Origin: CAZFVY01 sp964522665 | GTDB taxonomy: Bacteria; Verrucomicrobiota; Verrucomicrobiia; Limisphaerales; CAZFVY01 | NCBI GenBank assembly: GCA_964522665.1 | Contig: CAZFVY010000138.1 | Location: 1-16,918 of the forward strand | DNA length: 16,918 nucleotides | Direction: 5' to 3' | Shown: piece after piece, positions 1 to 6,872 of the stretch | Position numbering within the stretch: the stretch's first letter is position 1 | How the letters are laid out: each line of letters begins with the position of its first letter | Notes under the pieces: model-generated | What the model was told of the DNA's origin: nothing | The model's database searches: none | What the model saw: the letters and a program-made list of their open reading frames with translations, nothing else | Made by a program: the position numbers and the translations under genes

Positions 1-53
1 TTATGCCCAAATGATTACGCAAGATGGCGCGTTCCAACTGCCGTTTTAAGGTT
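1..53. repeat. Partial copy of the 166-bp palindromic element (right arm only)
   Basis: These bases match the last 53 bases of the full copies at 1644-1809 and 4678-4843 with only a few differences, ending in the shared terminus CCGTTTTAAGGTT. The left arm lies beyond the window edge. The open frame of the downstream cytochrome gene can be read back into this repeat from an ATG at 24, so a start placed here would be an artefact of the repeat. Confidence 0.85.
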
Positions 54-146
54 AAACGAAATAATACGCGCGGCCGTCGTTTCAGAATCGGGATGGAAAG
101 ATTCCATCGGCGCCGGTACTATCAACGTCGAATCATGCGGACGTTG

Positions 147-1388
147 ATGAATCAGATTTTGACGCTGCGCGCGGGACGTGCCGTCCTAGGCGCTTTCGCC
201 GCGCGACGGGTGAGCGCGGGAACGAGTGAGCGGTTGACGACGCCGCGGGCGGTTCGGTCGGTCGCCACCGGGCTGGCCGGTTGGTTGGCGGTGGCCGGAT
301 TCGCCGTCGGTCCGGTCGGGCAAGCGGCGGGCGCGGATGAACTGCCGGAACGCACGGCGATTGCGATCGAGGCCCTGAGCCGCATGAAGGGCATGGACCT
401 CGAGGCCAATCCCGCCATCAAGACCGCCGTGCTGAAGGTTCTGGCCGACGTGCGGGGCCGGCCGCAATTCGTCGAGCTGGTCCGCGACTTCCAGATCAAA
501 GACCAGAATCCGGCGTTGCTCGAAATGGCGATTCGCAATCCCGGCGACGCCACCGGCGTCGATGCCCTGCGGCTGGTTTTGGAAAACGACGGCGCCGCCG
601 CGATCCAATCAACGCTGAATGGAACAAACGCGGACGCCGCCCTCAAGCTCACCGAAGCGCTCGGCAATACCGGCGAAAATCGCGTCGTGCCGCTGCTCGA
701 GCCGACGCTCGCGAATTCGGCGCGCGACGTCGCGACCCGCAAAGCGGCGGTCCGTTCGCTCGCCAAAATCCAAGAGGGCGCGGCGAGCCTGCTGCGGTCC
801 GCTCGCGAGGAGAAACTGCCCGCCGATCTCAAGCTGACGGCGAGCGACGAGTTGAACCGGGTCCGCTGGCCAGAATTGAAAGCCGAGGCCGCCAAACTGC
901 TGCCGTTGCCGCAAAGCCAAAGCGCGCAGCCGCTGCCGCCGGTGGCGGAGTTGATCAAGCAAAAGGGTGACGCGGCGAACGGCGCCGCGGTATTCGCGAG
1001 CAGCAAGGTCGGCTGCAGCGGGTGCCATCAGGTCAACGGCAAGGGAACCGATTTCGGACCGAACCTCTCGGAAATTGGAACCAAACTCGGCAAAGACGCC
1101 CTCTGTGAGGCGATCCTTGACCCGAGCGCCGGCATCGCGTTCGGATTCGAGGGCTGGCAACTTGAGCTTAAGAATGGCGACCAGGCGTTCGGCCTGATCA
1201 TCAGCGAAACCGCCGATGAGGTCGCGCTCAAAGCCGTCGGCGGCATCGTCACCCGTTACCAGAAGAGCGACATCGTGAAGCGCGAGCAATCGAAACTCTC
1301 AATCATGCCGGCCGGCCTCCAGCAAACGATGTCCACTCAGGAATTCGTGGACCTGCTGGAGTTTCTTTCGTCGCTCAAGAAAAGGTGA
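147..1388 (+). CDS. Exported HEAT-like / PVC-type c-heme domain protein
   Basis: Predicted periplasmic electron-transfer protein of the PVC-type c-heme family. From the ATG at 147 (413 aa) a basic stretch leads to a hydrophobic signal segment (about residues 43-55) and an AxA-type cleavage region (QAAGADE). An alpha-helical, alanine/leucine-rich HEAT-like region follows (about 65-250). A mono-heme domain comes next, with CSGCH at bases 1014-1028 and a likely distal ligand Met in SIMPAGL near residue 387. Family members are often much longer, with an N-terminal NHL/glucose-dehydrogenase-like part. This one holds only the C-terminal type of modules, so it is either a short form or a truncated relic. 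The start is uncertain: the frame is open back to ATG 24, inside the palindromic repeat, and ATG 135 or GTG 210 are alternatives. GTG 210 gives the most typical signal-peptide length. No clear ribosome binding site precedes any of them. Substrate unknown. Confidence 0.8.
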   Translation: MNQILTLRAGRAVLGAFAARRVSAGTSERLTTPRAVRSVATGLAGWLAVAGFAVGPVGQAAGADELPERTAIAIEALSRMKGMDLEANPAIKTAVLKVLADVRGRPQFVELVRDFQIKDQNPALLEMAIRNPGDATGVDALRLVLENDGAAAIQSTLNGTNADAALKLTEALGNTGENRVVPLLEPTLANSARDVATRKAAVRSLAKIQEGAASLLRSAREEKLPADLKLTASDELNRVRWPELKAEAAKLLPLPQSQSAQPLPPVAELIKQKGDAANGAAVFASSKVGCSGCHQVNGKGTDFGPNLSEIGTKLGKDALCEAILDPSAGIAFGFEGWQLELKNGDQAFGLIISETADEVALKAVGGIVTRYQKSDIVKREQSKLSIMPAGLQQTMSTQEFVDLLEFLSSLKKR

Positions 1389-1430
1389 TGTGGCCTTAGG
1401 CGGGTCGGCGGCCTCTCCTTGGTCGGTCGT

Positions 1431-1778
1431 TCAGAGCGGCGCTCGCACGGCGTTTCCCAAATCAGTACAACGCCCCTGGTGTAAATCACGCAGAGCCTCT
1501 TCCCCCGGTGGATTGAGGCGGCCGGCGGCGACGTCCTCCGCAAATTGTTTGTCCCAGGCGGCAGCGTCGAATTCCGCGAACCAAGAGCGAAACTTGGAAA
1601 GTTCAGGAGGTGACAATTGGCTGACGGCGGCTTCAATCTCTTTAACCTTAATACGACAGCAGGAACGCGCCAGATTGAGTAAGGCTTCGGAGCAGAAACG
1701 GATTGGAAAAAGTGAAGCCATACCCGCAGCGGTCTGGTGAACCTTTTCCGAAACGTTTATGCCCAAATGATTACGCAA
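1431..1778 (-). CDS. Orphan antitoxin-like small protein, N-terminus encoded by the palindromic repeat
   Basis: Residues about 45-107 (VKEIEAAVSQLSPPELSKF onward, with SWFAEFDAAAWDKQF and an EEALRDLHQGRC tail) resemble the small acidic antitoxins usually paired with RelE/ParE toxins, in which an IEAAV..LSPEEL..F..W..EFDA..WD pattern recurs. That match is from memory of the family. The first 44 residues of the open frame are encoded by the palindromic element at 1644-1809, and the antitoxin-like part begins exactly where the element ends. The only ATG codons (1778 and 1721) lie inside the element. No toxin gene is adjacent on the minus strand, because the next gene is the cytochrome on +. It is probably a stranded antitoxin whose original start was displaced by the element, and may be a pseudogene. 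Confidence 0.5.
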   Translation of the reverse strand: MRNHLGINVSEKVHQTAAGMASLFPIRFCSEALLNLARSCCRIKVKEIEAAVSQLSPPELSKFRSWFAEFDAAAWDKQFAEDVAAGRLNPPGEEALRDLHQGRCTDLGNAVRAPL

Positions 1779-1809
1779 GATGGCGGGTTCCTACTGCCGT
1801 TTTAAGGTT
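1644..1809. repeat. 166-bp imperfect palindrome, full copy
   Basis: Begins AACCTTAATACGACAGCAGG and ends CTACTGCCGTTTTAAGGTT. The two arms are inverted copies of each other over roughly 70 bases with scattered mismatches. The middle CCATACC-CGCAGC-GGTCTGG continues the stem to a six-base loop. The same length and layout recur at 4678-4843. No obvious target-site duplication flanks it. It could be a MITE-like mobile element or a large REP-like structure; no coding capacity is evident. Confidence 0.85.
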
Positions 1810-1900
1810 TAACCGTGCTCATAGTGGCAAAAATACAATGAATCTCCGATCGGGCAAGAAGGGAAACCGAGACGAATGGCAACGGGGCGATCGGGCGAAC

Positions 1901-2398
1901 TCACTTCGTGCCGCCGTTGTCGATCCAATCGCCGTCAATCTGGTAGGGCATCGTCTGAGCGCCGGGTTTTCTTCCGATCGTCGTCGAGACGAGCGCGGCG
2001 AGGTTTTTGATGACCCGCGCGAAGCCAACCCGGGGATAGACGTAGAGCGAAATCCTCCAGGGCGTTGGATTGGTGGGTGGAGCTACGATCAACACCTCTT
2101 CAGCATCGGCGCCAAGATTGGCGTACCCGGAAAGGAATCGTCCCGTCGCTCCGCTCGGGGTCTGCACGTCAAGCATCGCCAATCGGCTCACGGTATTGGG
2201 CGTCTGATTGCTGATCGCAAATCGCGCCACTCGGGCGCCGGTGGCATCTTGAAAATAACCGAGAAATCGGACGCCCACGTTCGGCCGGCCGGAAGGCGGT
2301 TGAAATGAAATGGCAATCAACCAGGCGCCAACGAGCGCGCCAAGCAGCCCGGTGACGACGAAAATGGTTTGGGCTTTGCGCAGAAGGGCGCCTTTCAC
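1901..2398 (-). CDS. Single-pass membrane protein of unknown function
   Basis: 165 aa starting at GTG (2398). A basic N-terminus is followed by one hydrophobic segment (about residues 12-32) and then a soluble, probably extracytoplasmic domain. I do not recognise a named domain. The pattern FLGYFQDATGARVARFAISNQ, followed by a Val/Leu-rich beta pattern, resembles small verrucomicrobial hypothetical proteins with one N-terminal anchor (recalled, not searched). Its GTG start overlaps the TGA stop of the upstream VOC gene by 4 bases (GTGA at 2395-2398), so the two are very likely translationally coupled. About 90 bases of non-coding sequence separate its stop from the palindrome at 1644-1809. 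Confidence 0.7.
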   Translation of the reverse strand: MKGALLRKAQTIFVVTGLLGALVGAWLIAISFQPPSGRPNVGVRFLGYFQDATGARVARFAISNQTPNTVSRLAMLDVQTPSGATGRFLSGYANLGADAEEVLIVAPPTNPTPWRISLYVYPRVGFARVIKNLAALVSTTIGRKPGAQTMPYQIDGDWIDNGGTK

Positions 2399-2814
2399 GC
2401 CCCTTCAGACAACGGTTTGCCAATTTCCCAATGGTGGCCGTACGGATCGACGATTCGTCCCAGCCGCCAGCCGTACTGGTTGGCGACCGGCGTAACGACT
2501 TTTGCGCCCGCCGCGACGGCGCGGGCGAATGCCGCGTCGGGATCCTCGACGATCATCACCATGCGAACCGTCCCGCCGCCCAGCGTTTCGGGGCTGAAGT
2601 TGAGATGCTCCGGGGATTCGTCGGCCAGCCAGAATTCGGCGCCCGCCACCGACAACCGCGCGACCACTTTCCCGGCGCCATCATCAATCCGGAACAACTC
2701 ATCGGCGCCCAGCGCCGCTTTATAGAAATCAATTGCCTGGAGGCCGTTGCGCACCGAGAGCATCGGTGCGATGGAGGTCGTCCGATTCGAACAGTTCTTA
2801 ACGGTAACGCTCAT
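2395..2814 (-). CDS. VOC (glyoxalase/bleomycin-resistance) superfamily protein, PhnB-like
   Basis: 139 aa, the usual size for a single-domain VOC protein. The pattern SIAPMLSVRNGLQAIDFYKA opens the first beta-alpha-beta module and includes the typical A-x-x-FY-K-x-A-L-G-A. The second module holds VEDPDAAFARAVAAGA and ends in RIVDPYGHHWEI, the common C-terminal pattern with the metal-ligand-type Glu of the superfamily. VOC proteins act as lyases, dioxygenases or binding proteins; the substrate cannot be read here. The start is the ATG at 2814, preceded on the minus strand by a good Shine-Dalgarno (AAAGGAG about 7 bases upstream). It overlaps the next gene by GTGA and forms a two-gene operon with it. 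Confidence 0.88.
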   Translation of the reverse strand: MSVTVKNCSNRTTSIAPMLSVRNGLQAIDFYKAALGADELFRIDDGAGKVVARLSVAGAEFWLADESPEHLNFSPETLGGGTVRMVMIVEDPDAAFARAVAAGAKVVTPVANQYGWRLGRIVDPYGHHWEIGKPLSEGA

Positions 2815-2957
2815 TTGTTTTCTCCTTTCGCATTCTTAGCCATCGTCGGGGTTTTCTAAAATCGAGTCAAGCGGACGGTGATGATCTTGCCGCCAAATCG
2901 GTGCTGGATTGGGTCGTTAACGCTTTCCGGTATCGAACGGACTCATGGGCCGTTACG

Positions 2958-2986
2958 GGAACACTCGCGCGCAGTAGCGCGAGCGT
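2958..2986. repeat. Short GC-rich hairpin repeat, copy A
   Basis: Perfect 7-bp stem CTCGCGC / GCGCGAG (2964-2970 and 2977-2983) with loop GCAGTA. It lies about 50 bases past the 3' end of the DUF5690 gene. A related hairpin with the same flanks (GGAAC... and ...GCGT) lies at 4983-5012, past the 3' end of the response regulator. There is no T-run on the minus strand, so it is not a canonical intrinsic terminator. Confidence 0.5.
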
Positions 2987-3038
2987 GATGTCGATCCTGA
3001 ATCGGGAGCGCGTCCGTGCGCGACGTGGTCGGGGGCGA

Positions 3039-4421
3039 TTACCCGCGGGTATCGGCAGTCTCCGGACGGCAATGACGCCGCAGGAAATAGATACAACTGG
3101 CGCTAAAGCAAATCACCCCGAGGATCGACATGAACCAGGTGAAGCCGATGAAAAAGCCAAGCCGTGAAAGGTTGCTTTGGACGAGGTCGCGGTAGAGTTG
3201 GACGCCGACCGAGCCGGTATAGCCGATGGAATCGGCCACGTAGATCGCGAATACCGCAGTGCCGGCCGTGCGGGTTGAGGCCATAAGTCGATCAAAAAGC
3301 ACCGAACCGAAGGGGACGTACGCGAGGTACGAGCCGAGGCCGGTCAGCGTCATCCACCAGAAACCGTTGATCACGCCCGCCTGCTTGAGCGCGGTTCCGC
3401 CGCCGAGCAGGGCGACGCCGCTGGTCATGATCACGAACGCGCCCAGCAGCCCGCGGCGGTTGTCCCGGATGAGATTCAAGAGGGCCATCGCGGTCATGAC
3501 GCCAAAGGCGACGATGAGTTCGGTCTTGCTGATGACGGTCTTGTTGTCCGCGTAGCGGTACCCAAGACCGTCGAAGATCTCGACCTGATAATTGTCGCGA
3601 AAATCGCGGTAGGCCGTCAGGAAAAAGTAGCAAAAGCAAAGCGCGGCGATGCCGAACCCGAATTTTTTTACAAACGCGAGGCGGTCGCCGCTGGTCATCG
3701 GCTTGCGCGCGGACCGGGCGGCCAGGTCGGCGGCGTTGGGCCGCGGGAGTTGGTTGAGCATCCAGACGGACAAAAAGAAGAGCGGGAGAAAATGCAAGCC
3801 AACCACGGCCGGCATCCAACCTTCACTGACTTTGGCGAGCCAGGGGCTGACGACGCCGCCGACGAGCGGCACATGTTGCCACCAGCGCGCTCCCGCGCCG
3901 TCGAGGAACGCGCGCCCAATGTCTTTCACGACGCCGCTGGAAATGATGTAGGAGCAACTCAGCCCGGCGAGGAGGATTTCCGACGTTTTCCGGCCCTCCA
4001 GATACCAGACGACGAGGCCCCAAACCATGCCCAAGGGCAGCCCGGTCATGAAGATCGGGAAGACCTTCAGGCTGTCTGGAACAAAAGCGTAAATGAAGAG
4101 CGCCGTTTCCGCCCATAAAATCAGGAAGATGAGCATGAACGCGCGCCGATGCGGCGGCACTTCAGAGCAGATCTTGATGCCGACGTACTTGGACATGGCG
4201 TAGCCAATGACCTGGCTGATGACGAGCGCGGTCTTGAGCGTGACCGCGCTATTGAGGAAGAAATGCCCGTCGAATTTGGCCGCCGCAAACGGTTTGCGGA
4301 AAGCGTACATCGAGAAATAGGTCGAGAACGCGGCGGTGATCGCGTAGGCGGCAAAGATCGGCCCCGGCGCCCGCTCGAGCCAACGGGTCAACCCCCCTCG
4401 CCGCTGCCCGTCGTTACTCAC
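3039..4421 (-). CDS. DUF5690 family MFS-like permease
   Basis: 460 aa with about a dozen hydrophobic segments, so an inner-membrane transporter-like protein. The sequence matches my memory of DUF5690, a major-facilitator-like family found in Bacteroidota and Verrucomicrobiota. Diagnostic stretches are YAFRKPFAAA near residue 40, VISQVIGYAMSKYVGIKICSE, the GLPLGMVWGLVVWYLEGRKT loop around residues 125-148, and FLTAYRDFRDNYQVEIF in the second half. The YLEGR-type loop recalls the G-x-L-a-D-R-x-G-r-R signature of MFS. Its substrate is unknown and the neighbours give no clue. It appears to be transcribed alone: about 220 bases separate its stop from the VOC start, and upstream there is a repeat-bearing intergenic stretch. 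Confidence 0.85.
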   Translation of the reverse strand: MSNDGQRRGGLTRWLERAPGPIFAAYAITAAFSTYFSMYAFRKPFAAAKFDGHFFLNSAVTLKTALVISQVIGYAMSKYVGIKICSEVPPHRRAFMLIFLILWAETALFIYAFVPDSLKVFPIFMTGLPLGMVWGLVVWYLEGRKTSEILLAGLSCSYIISSGVVKDIGRAFLDGAGARWWQHVPLVGGVVSPWLAKVSEGWMPAVVGLHFLPLFFLSVWMLNQLPRPNAADLAARSARKPMTSGDRLAFVKKFGFGIAALCFCYFFLTAYRDFRDNYQVEIFDGLGYRYADNKTVISKTELIVAFGVMTAMALLNLIRDNRRGLLGAFVIMTSGVALLGGGTALKQAGVINGFWWMTLTGLGSYLAYVPFGSVLFDRLMASTRTAGTAVFAIYVADSIGYTGSVGVQLYRDLVQSNLSRLGFFIGFTWFMSILGVICFSASCIYFLRRHCRPETADTRG

Positions 4422-4677
4422 CGCGCGCGATTTTCCCTGAATGAACGCGGCTCGCCGTTCTCAGGCGCAAACGTTCGGGAGAAAACTTCCGGCAGCGGCG
4501 CGCGGCCCGGAGCGGCGGCGCTCCGGCCCGTTCACTGGGAGCGGCTGGAAACCCGCCGAACAGCCTCGGAACCATGCGCCGACTCTAGCGGTGGCAAGGG
4601 TTCGGCCAAGTAAATTCGCCCTCGCCCACCCAAATTGTAACCGGTTTGACGCGGTTCCGTTACCGGCCGCTCATTTG
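4422..4677. other. Intergenic region upstream of the DUF5690 gene
   Basis: GC-rich, with open frames in several registers but no convincing gene: no recognisable domain and Arg/Ala/Pro-biased translations. A small dyad GTAACCGG...CCGTTAC occurs at about 4637-4660. The promoter of the DUF5690 gene should lie here, but I cannot point to it. Confidence 0.5.
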
Positions 4678-4843
4678 AACCTTAGAACGGCAGTAGGAAC
4701 CCGCCAGATTGAGTAATGCTTTGGAGCAGAAACGGTTTGGAAAAAGCGAAGCCATACCCGCAGCGGTCTGGTGAGCTTTTTCCGAAACGTTTATGCCCAA
4801 ATGATTACGCAAGATGACGGATTCCTACTGCCGTTTTAAGGTT
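4678..4843. repeat. 166-bp imperfect palindrome, full copy
   Basis: Same length and layout as the copy at 1644-1809. It starts AACCTTAGAACGGCAGTAGG and ends CCTACTGCCGTTTTAAGGTT, so the ends are near-perfect inverted repeats. Inner segments also pair, for example GGAAAAAGC with GCTTTTTCC, and CCATACC with GGTCTGG around the loop CGCAGC. The two full copies are highly similar to each other, suggesting recent spread or strong conservation. It sits between the start of the DUF5690 gene and the 3' end of the response regulator gene, with no clear target duplication. Confidence 0.88.
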
Positions 4844-5055
4844 GAAATGCCGGGGAGCGCTCGGGCTCGGGAAAACGTGCGTGACGAAGAACGAGTCGGA
4901 ATTCGGCAGAGCGCCCAGCTTTTAGGGGCGCAACTTCGCGTTGTCGAGATCCCCAATATCGCTTAAGACGCGTGGGTCGTCCGGAACCGCTCGCGCACGC
5001 TAGCGCGGCGTCCCTACCGTTGGCAAACCGCAACAACTCGAACTCGCGCCAGCTT
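4844..5055. other. Intergenic region between palindrome and response regulator
   Basis: No gene seen. It contains the short GC-rich hairpin at 4983-5012 and otherwise unassigned sequence, and forms the 3' flank of the minus-strand response regulator. Confidence 0.5.
4983..5012. repeat. Short GC-rich hairpin repeat, copy B
   Basis: Stem CGCGC / GCGCG (4992-4996 and 5003-5007) with six-base loop ACGCTA. Flanks GGAACC and GGCGT resemble those of the hairpin at 2958-2986. Both loops end in TA and both lie 40-55 bases past the end of a minus-strand gene, so a role at transcript 3' ends or a small REP-like repeat is possible. Confidence 0.45.
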
Positions 5056-5901
5056 TCAGTACAGGCACGGATTCCATTTGATGAAGCCGGCGGCGGCGGA
5101 TTCGTCCGCCCGAAGTTTGCTGTGGATGTGGCGCAGAATCGCCTCCGCGGCCTGGGGGGAACAGCCGAGCCGGACGCCGATGTCCTCGACGCTGTGGCCC
5201 AAAAGCACGAACGTGAACACCTCGAGTTCGGCTTGCGTGAGGTCCAATCGCTGGCCGGCCGGGACGTTGGGTTGACGAAAGGCGTCCACGACTTGATTCA
5301 ACGCGGCGCTTGGCAGGGCGGGCCGCCCTTCGAGCACGACCGCTTTGATCGCCTCGGAAATCGCGGTGGCGCCGTCCATTTTGGAGACATAGCCCGAGGC
5401 GCCCGCGAAAAGGCAAAGCAACAAATGGTCGTCGGTCGGGAGATTGGTGACCATCACGATTGGGATGGTGGGGATGAGATTCCGGAGTTGGGAGGCGCAG
5501 TCGATCCCGTTCATGTCCCGCAGCACGATGTCCATCAACACGACGTCCGGCTGCAACCGAGGGACTTGCCGCAACGCTTCCAAGCCGGTCAGACAGGCGG
5601 GAAGGAACTCGAATCCCTGCGCTGGCGGCAGCAGGCTGCCAAGGTGGCCGTGAAAATGGCGGTCGTCGTCCACGACGCACACCCGCAGGGTTTCCCGGCG
5701 TTGAGGGAGGCGGGCGCCCACGCGCTTAAAGCCCGGGACGAACTCCCGATCGACGGGGGGAGACTCGAGTGGCAGGTCGGGCCATGCCTCGAGAGCGCTC
5801 CAAGGCGCAAAGGTGGCCTTCCGTTCGACCGGCTTCGTCCGCCGCGCCGCCAAGGTAACGTTCTTTGGCTGGCCGACGCCGCTTCTGTTTGCCGTTTTCA
5901 T
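5056..5901 (-). CDS. NarL/FixJ-type response regulator (REC + LuxR-like HTH)
   Basis: 281 aa. Residues about 72-192 form a receiver domain: acidic triad VVDDD (D78-D80), phospho-acceptor D124 in VVLMDIVLRDMNG, switch Thr T152 in VMVTN, and conserved Lys K174 in YVSKMDG. Residues about 220-264 form a LuxR-type HTH (LTQAELEVFTFVLLGHSVED, then a recognition region ending IHSKL). It should be a DNA-binding regulator switched by phosphorylation; no histidine kinase gene is adjacent, so it is an orphan in this window. The first 70 residues are an unusual Pro/Arg-rich extension. The ATG at 5901 gives the longest form, and a later start just before the receiver is possible. The C-terminal tail after the HTH (FIKWNPCLY) is short and hydrophobic. 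Confidence 0.85.
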   Translation of the reverse strand: MKTANRSGVGQPKNVTLAARRTKPVERKATFAPWSALEAWPDLPLESPPVDREFVPGFKRVGARLPQRRETLRVCVVDDDRHFHGHLGSLLPPAQGFEFLPACLTGLEALRQVPRLQPDVVLMDIVLRDMNGIDCASQLRNLIPTIPIVMVTNLPTDDHLLLCLFAGASGYVSKMDGATAISEAIKAVVLEGRPALPSAALNQVVDAFRQPNVPAGQRLDLTQAELEVFTFVLLGHSVEDIGVRLGCSPQAAEAILRHIHSKLRADESAAAGFIKWNPCLY

Positions 5902-6315
5902 CTTAAGATCGCTTTTGTGGAAGACTCGCGTCGCCAGCGGGCTGATTATCCGCTTGAGCGCCGGATTGATTTGCCCATCCGCGCGCGAGTCGCGTGCCTG
6001 ATTGACCGTCGTTTCTCGCCTTTGGAGGCGGCTCGGGCAGAGTCTTCATCGGTCCCTTGGTAACCTTATCCTACTCTGCCCAAGCCCACCTTCCCCATCC
6101 CCCTGTCCCACCAACCTACTCCGTGCGGGTCAACCCGTTCCGGGTTCGACCTTTACGGCCCCCATTCCAGTGGCACTGCTTGCCTTCATAGTCTTTTACG
6201 GATCAATTTCGCGAATCTTTCAAAAAATCTGCTAAAAGGTGAAAAAATCTCACTTTTTCTCACCTTTTTGCGCGGATTCCGGCCGAAGGTACGATTTTCG
6301 AGACGTCGAAGCGTT
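5902..6315. other. Intergenic region upstream of the response regulator
   Basis: About 400 bases without a supported gene. The first part is the presumed promoter region of the minus-strand regulator, with no recognisable -35/-10. The second part holds the AT-rich hairpin at 6234-6269. Longer open frames here translate to biased sequence with no domain. Confidence 0.5.
6234..6269. terminator. AT-rich hairpin, possible bidirectional terminator
   Basis: AAAAGGTGAAAAA at 6234-6246 pairs with TTTTTCTCACCTTTT at 6254-6268 (one bulged base), leaving a short loop. The A-run and T-run on either side give a U-tract in both directions, as in a bidirectional intrinsic terminator. No intact gene ends into it directly: the ISL3-like remnant (-) would read toward it from about 210 bases away, across the decayed palindrome. 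Confidence 0.5.
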
Positions 6316-6478
6316 AACCTTGAAATGGCAACAGGAGCGGGCCGGCTTGCGTAAGTCTTGGGAGCAGAAGCGATTTGGAAAAATGAAACCGTACCCAAAG
6401 CGGCCGGCAGGGATTGTCTCAAATCTTTTATGACCAAATGCTTACGCGAGTCGAAATGGTTTCTCACTGTTTTCGGTG
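6316..6478. repeat. Decayed copy of the 166-bp palindromic element
   Basis: Starts AACCTTGAAATGGCAACAGG. It keeps the order of landmarks of the full copies: GCGTAAG..TTGGGAGCAGAA, TTTGGAAAAATGAAACCGTA, a centre with CCC..GCGG, then TTTTATGACCAAATGCTTAC. The right terminus has drifted (CACTGTTTTCGG). It ends a few bases from the stop codon of the ISL3-like transposase remnant. Confidence 0.7.
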
Positions 6479-6481
6479 GAA

Positions 6482-6732
6482 TTAGAATTGTGGCCGAACG
6501 AGTTTGCCGGCCGCGAAGTAGCGCATGGTGATGAGGTGATCCGCCGAATGATAGCCGCGCGCCTTCCGTTTGGTCGCGTTAAAGACGCTGTTCCATCCCC
6601 CGCGAACGCGTTGGTCACCCCCGCCCCCCAACGCGCCAGGATGCCGGCCAACTGATTTTCAATCACGTTCGCCAGCTTCCGCATCGCGGCAAAAAGACTG
6701 GCGCCGTGGAAGCGGGCCGCCCAGCGCGGTAA
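6482..6732 (-). pseudogene. C-terminal remnant of an ISL3-family-like transposase, frameshifted
   Basis: Two overlapping minus-strand frames give one coherent C-terminus. Bases 6732 to about 6598 encode ...MRKLANVIENQLAGILARW then GAGVTNAFAG. After a +/-1 shift at the C-run 6597-6601, the next frame continues GWNSVFNATKRKARGYHSAD and then a tail ending AAGKLVRPQF before the stop at 6482-6484. Known ISL3-type (DDE_Tnp_ISL3) transposases end in a similar way: a TNG..EG.NS..QAAK.KARGYR segment followed by an aliphatic ...GKL tail. The rest of the transposase, including the catalytic DDE core, is not visible; upstream is the 3' end of the anti-sigma-like gene. It is an inactive fragment. Confidence 0.7.
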
Positions 6733-6872
6733 GTTTGTGTTTCGCGCGGATGGCTTCGAGCTCTGGGAAAACGGAATCGGTGTGTTCAACCGCCGGAGAA
6801 TTTGGCTCGTCCGAACGAACGGACACAATCGCGCCAAGCGAGCTCAGGCGATCCCGACGAGGATCGTTCTCG

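Noticed and set aside
24..134. N-terminal extension of the cytochrome frame beginning MARSNCRFKV
   Set aside because: The first codons are the palindromic repeat read in frame and the rest is Arg-rich; nothing resembles a signal peptide until later.
152..1006. Long minus-strand open frame opposite the cytochrome gene
   Set aside because: Ser/Ala/Arg-biased mirror of a GC-rich coding strand with no domain; the plus strand has the heme motif.
4441..4716. Open frame upstream of the DUF5690 gene
   Set aside because: Biased composition, runs into the palindrome, no domain; treated as intergenic.
4972..6063. 363-codon plus-strand open frame
   Set aside because: Lies opposite the response regulator, whose receiver and HTH motifs are clear; the plus translation has no recognisable domain.
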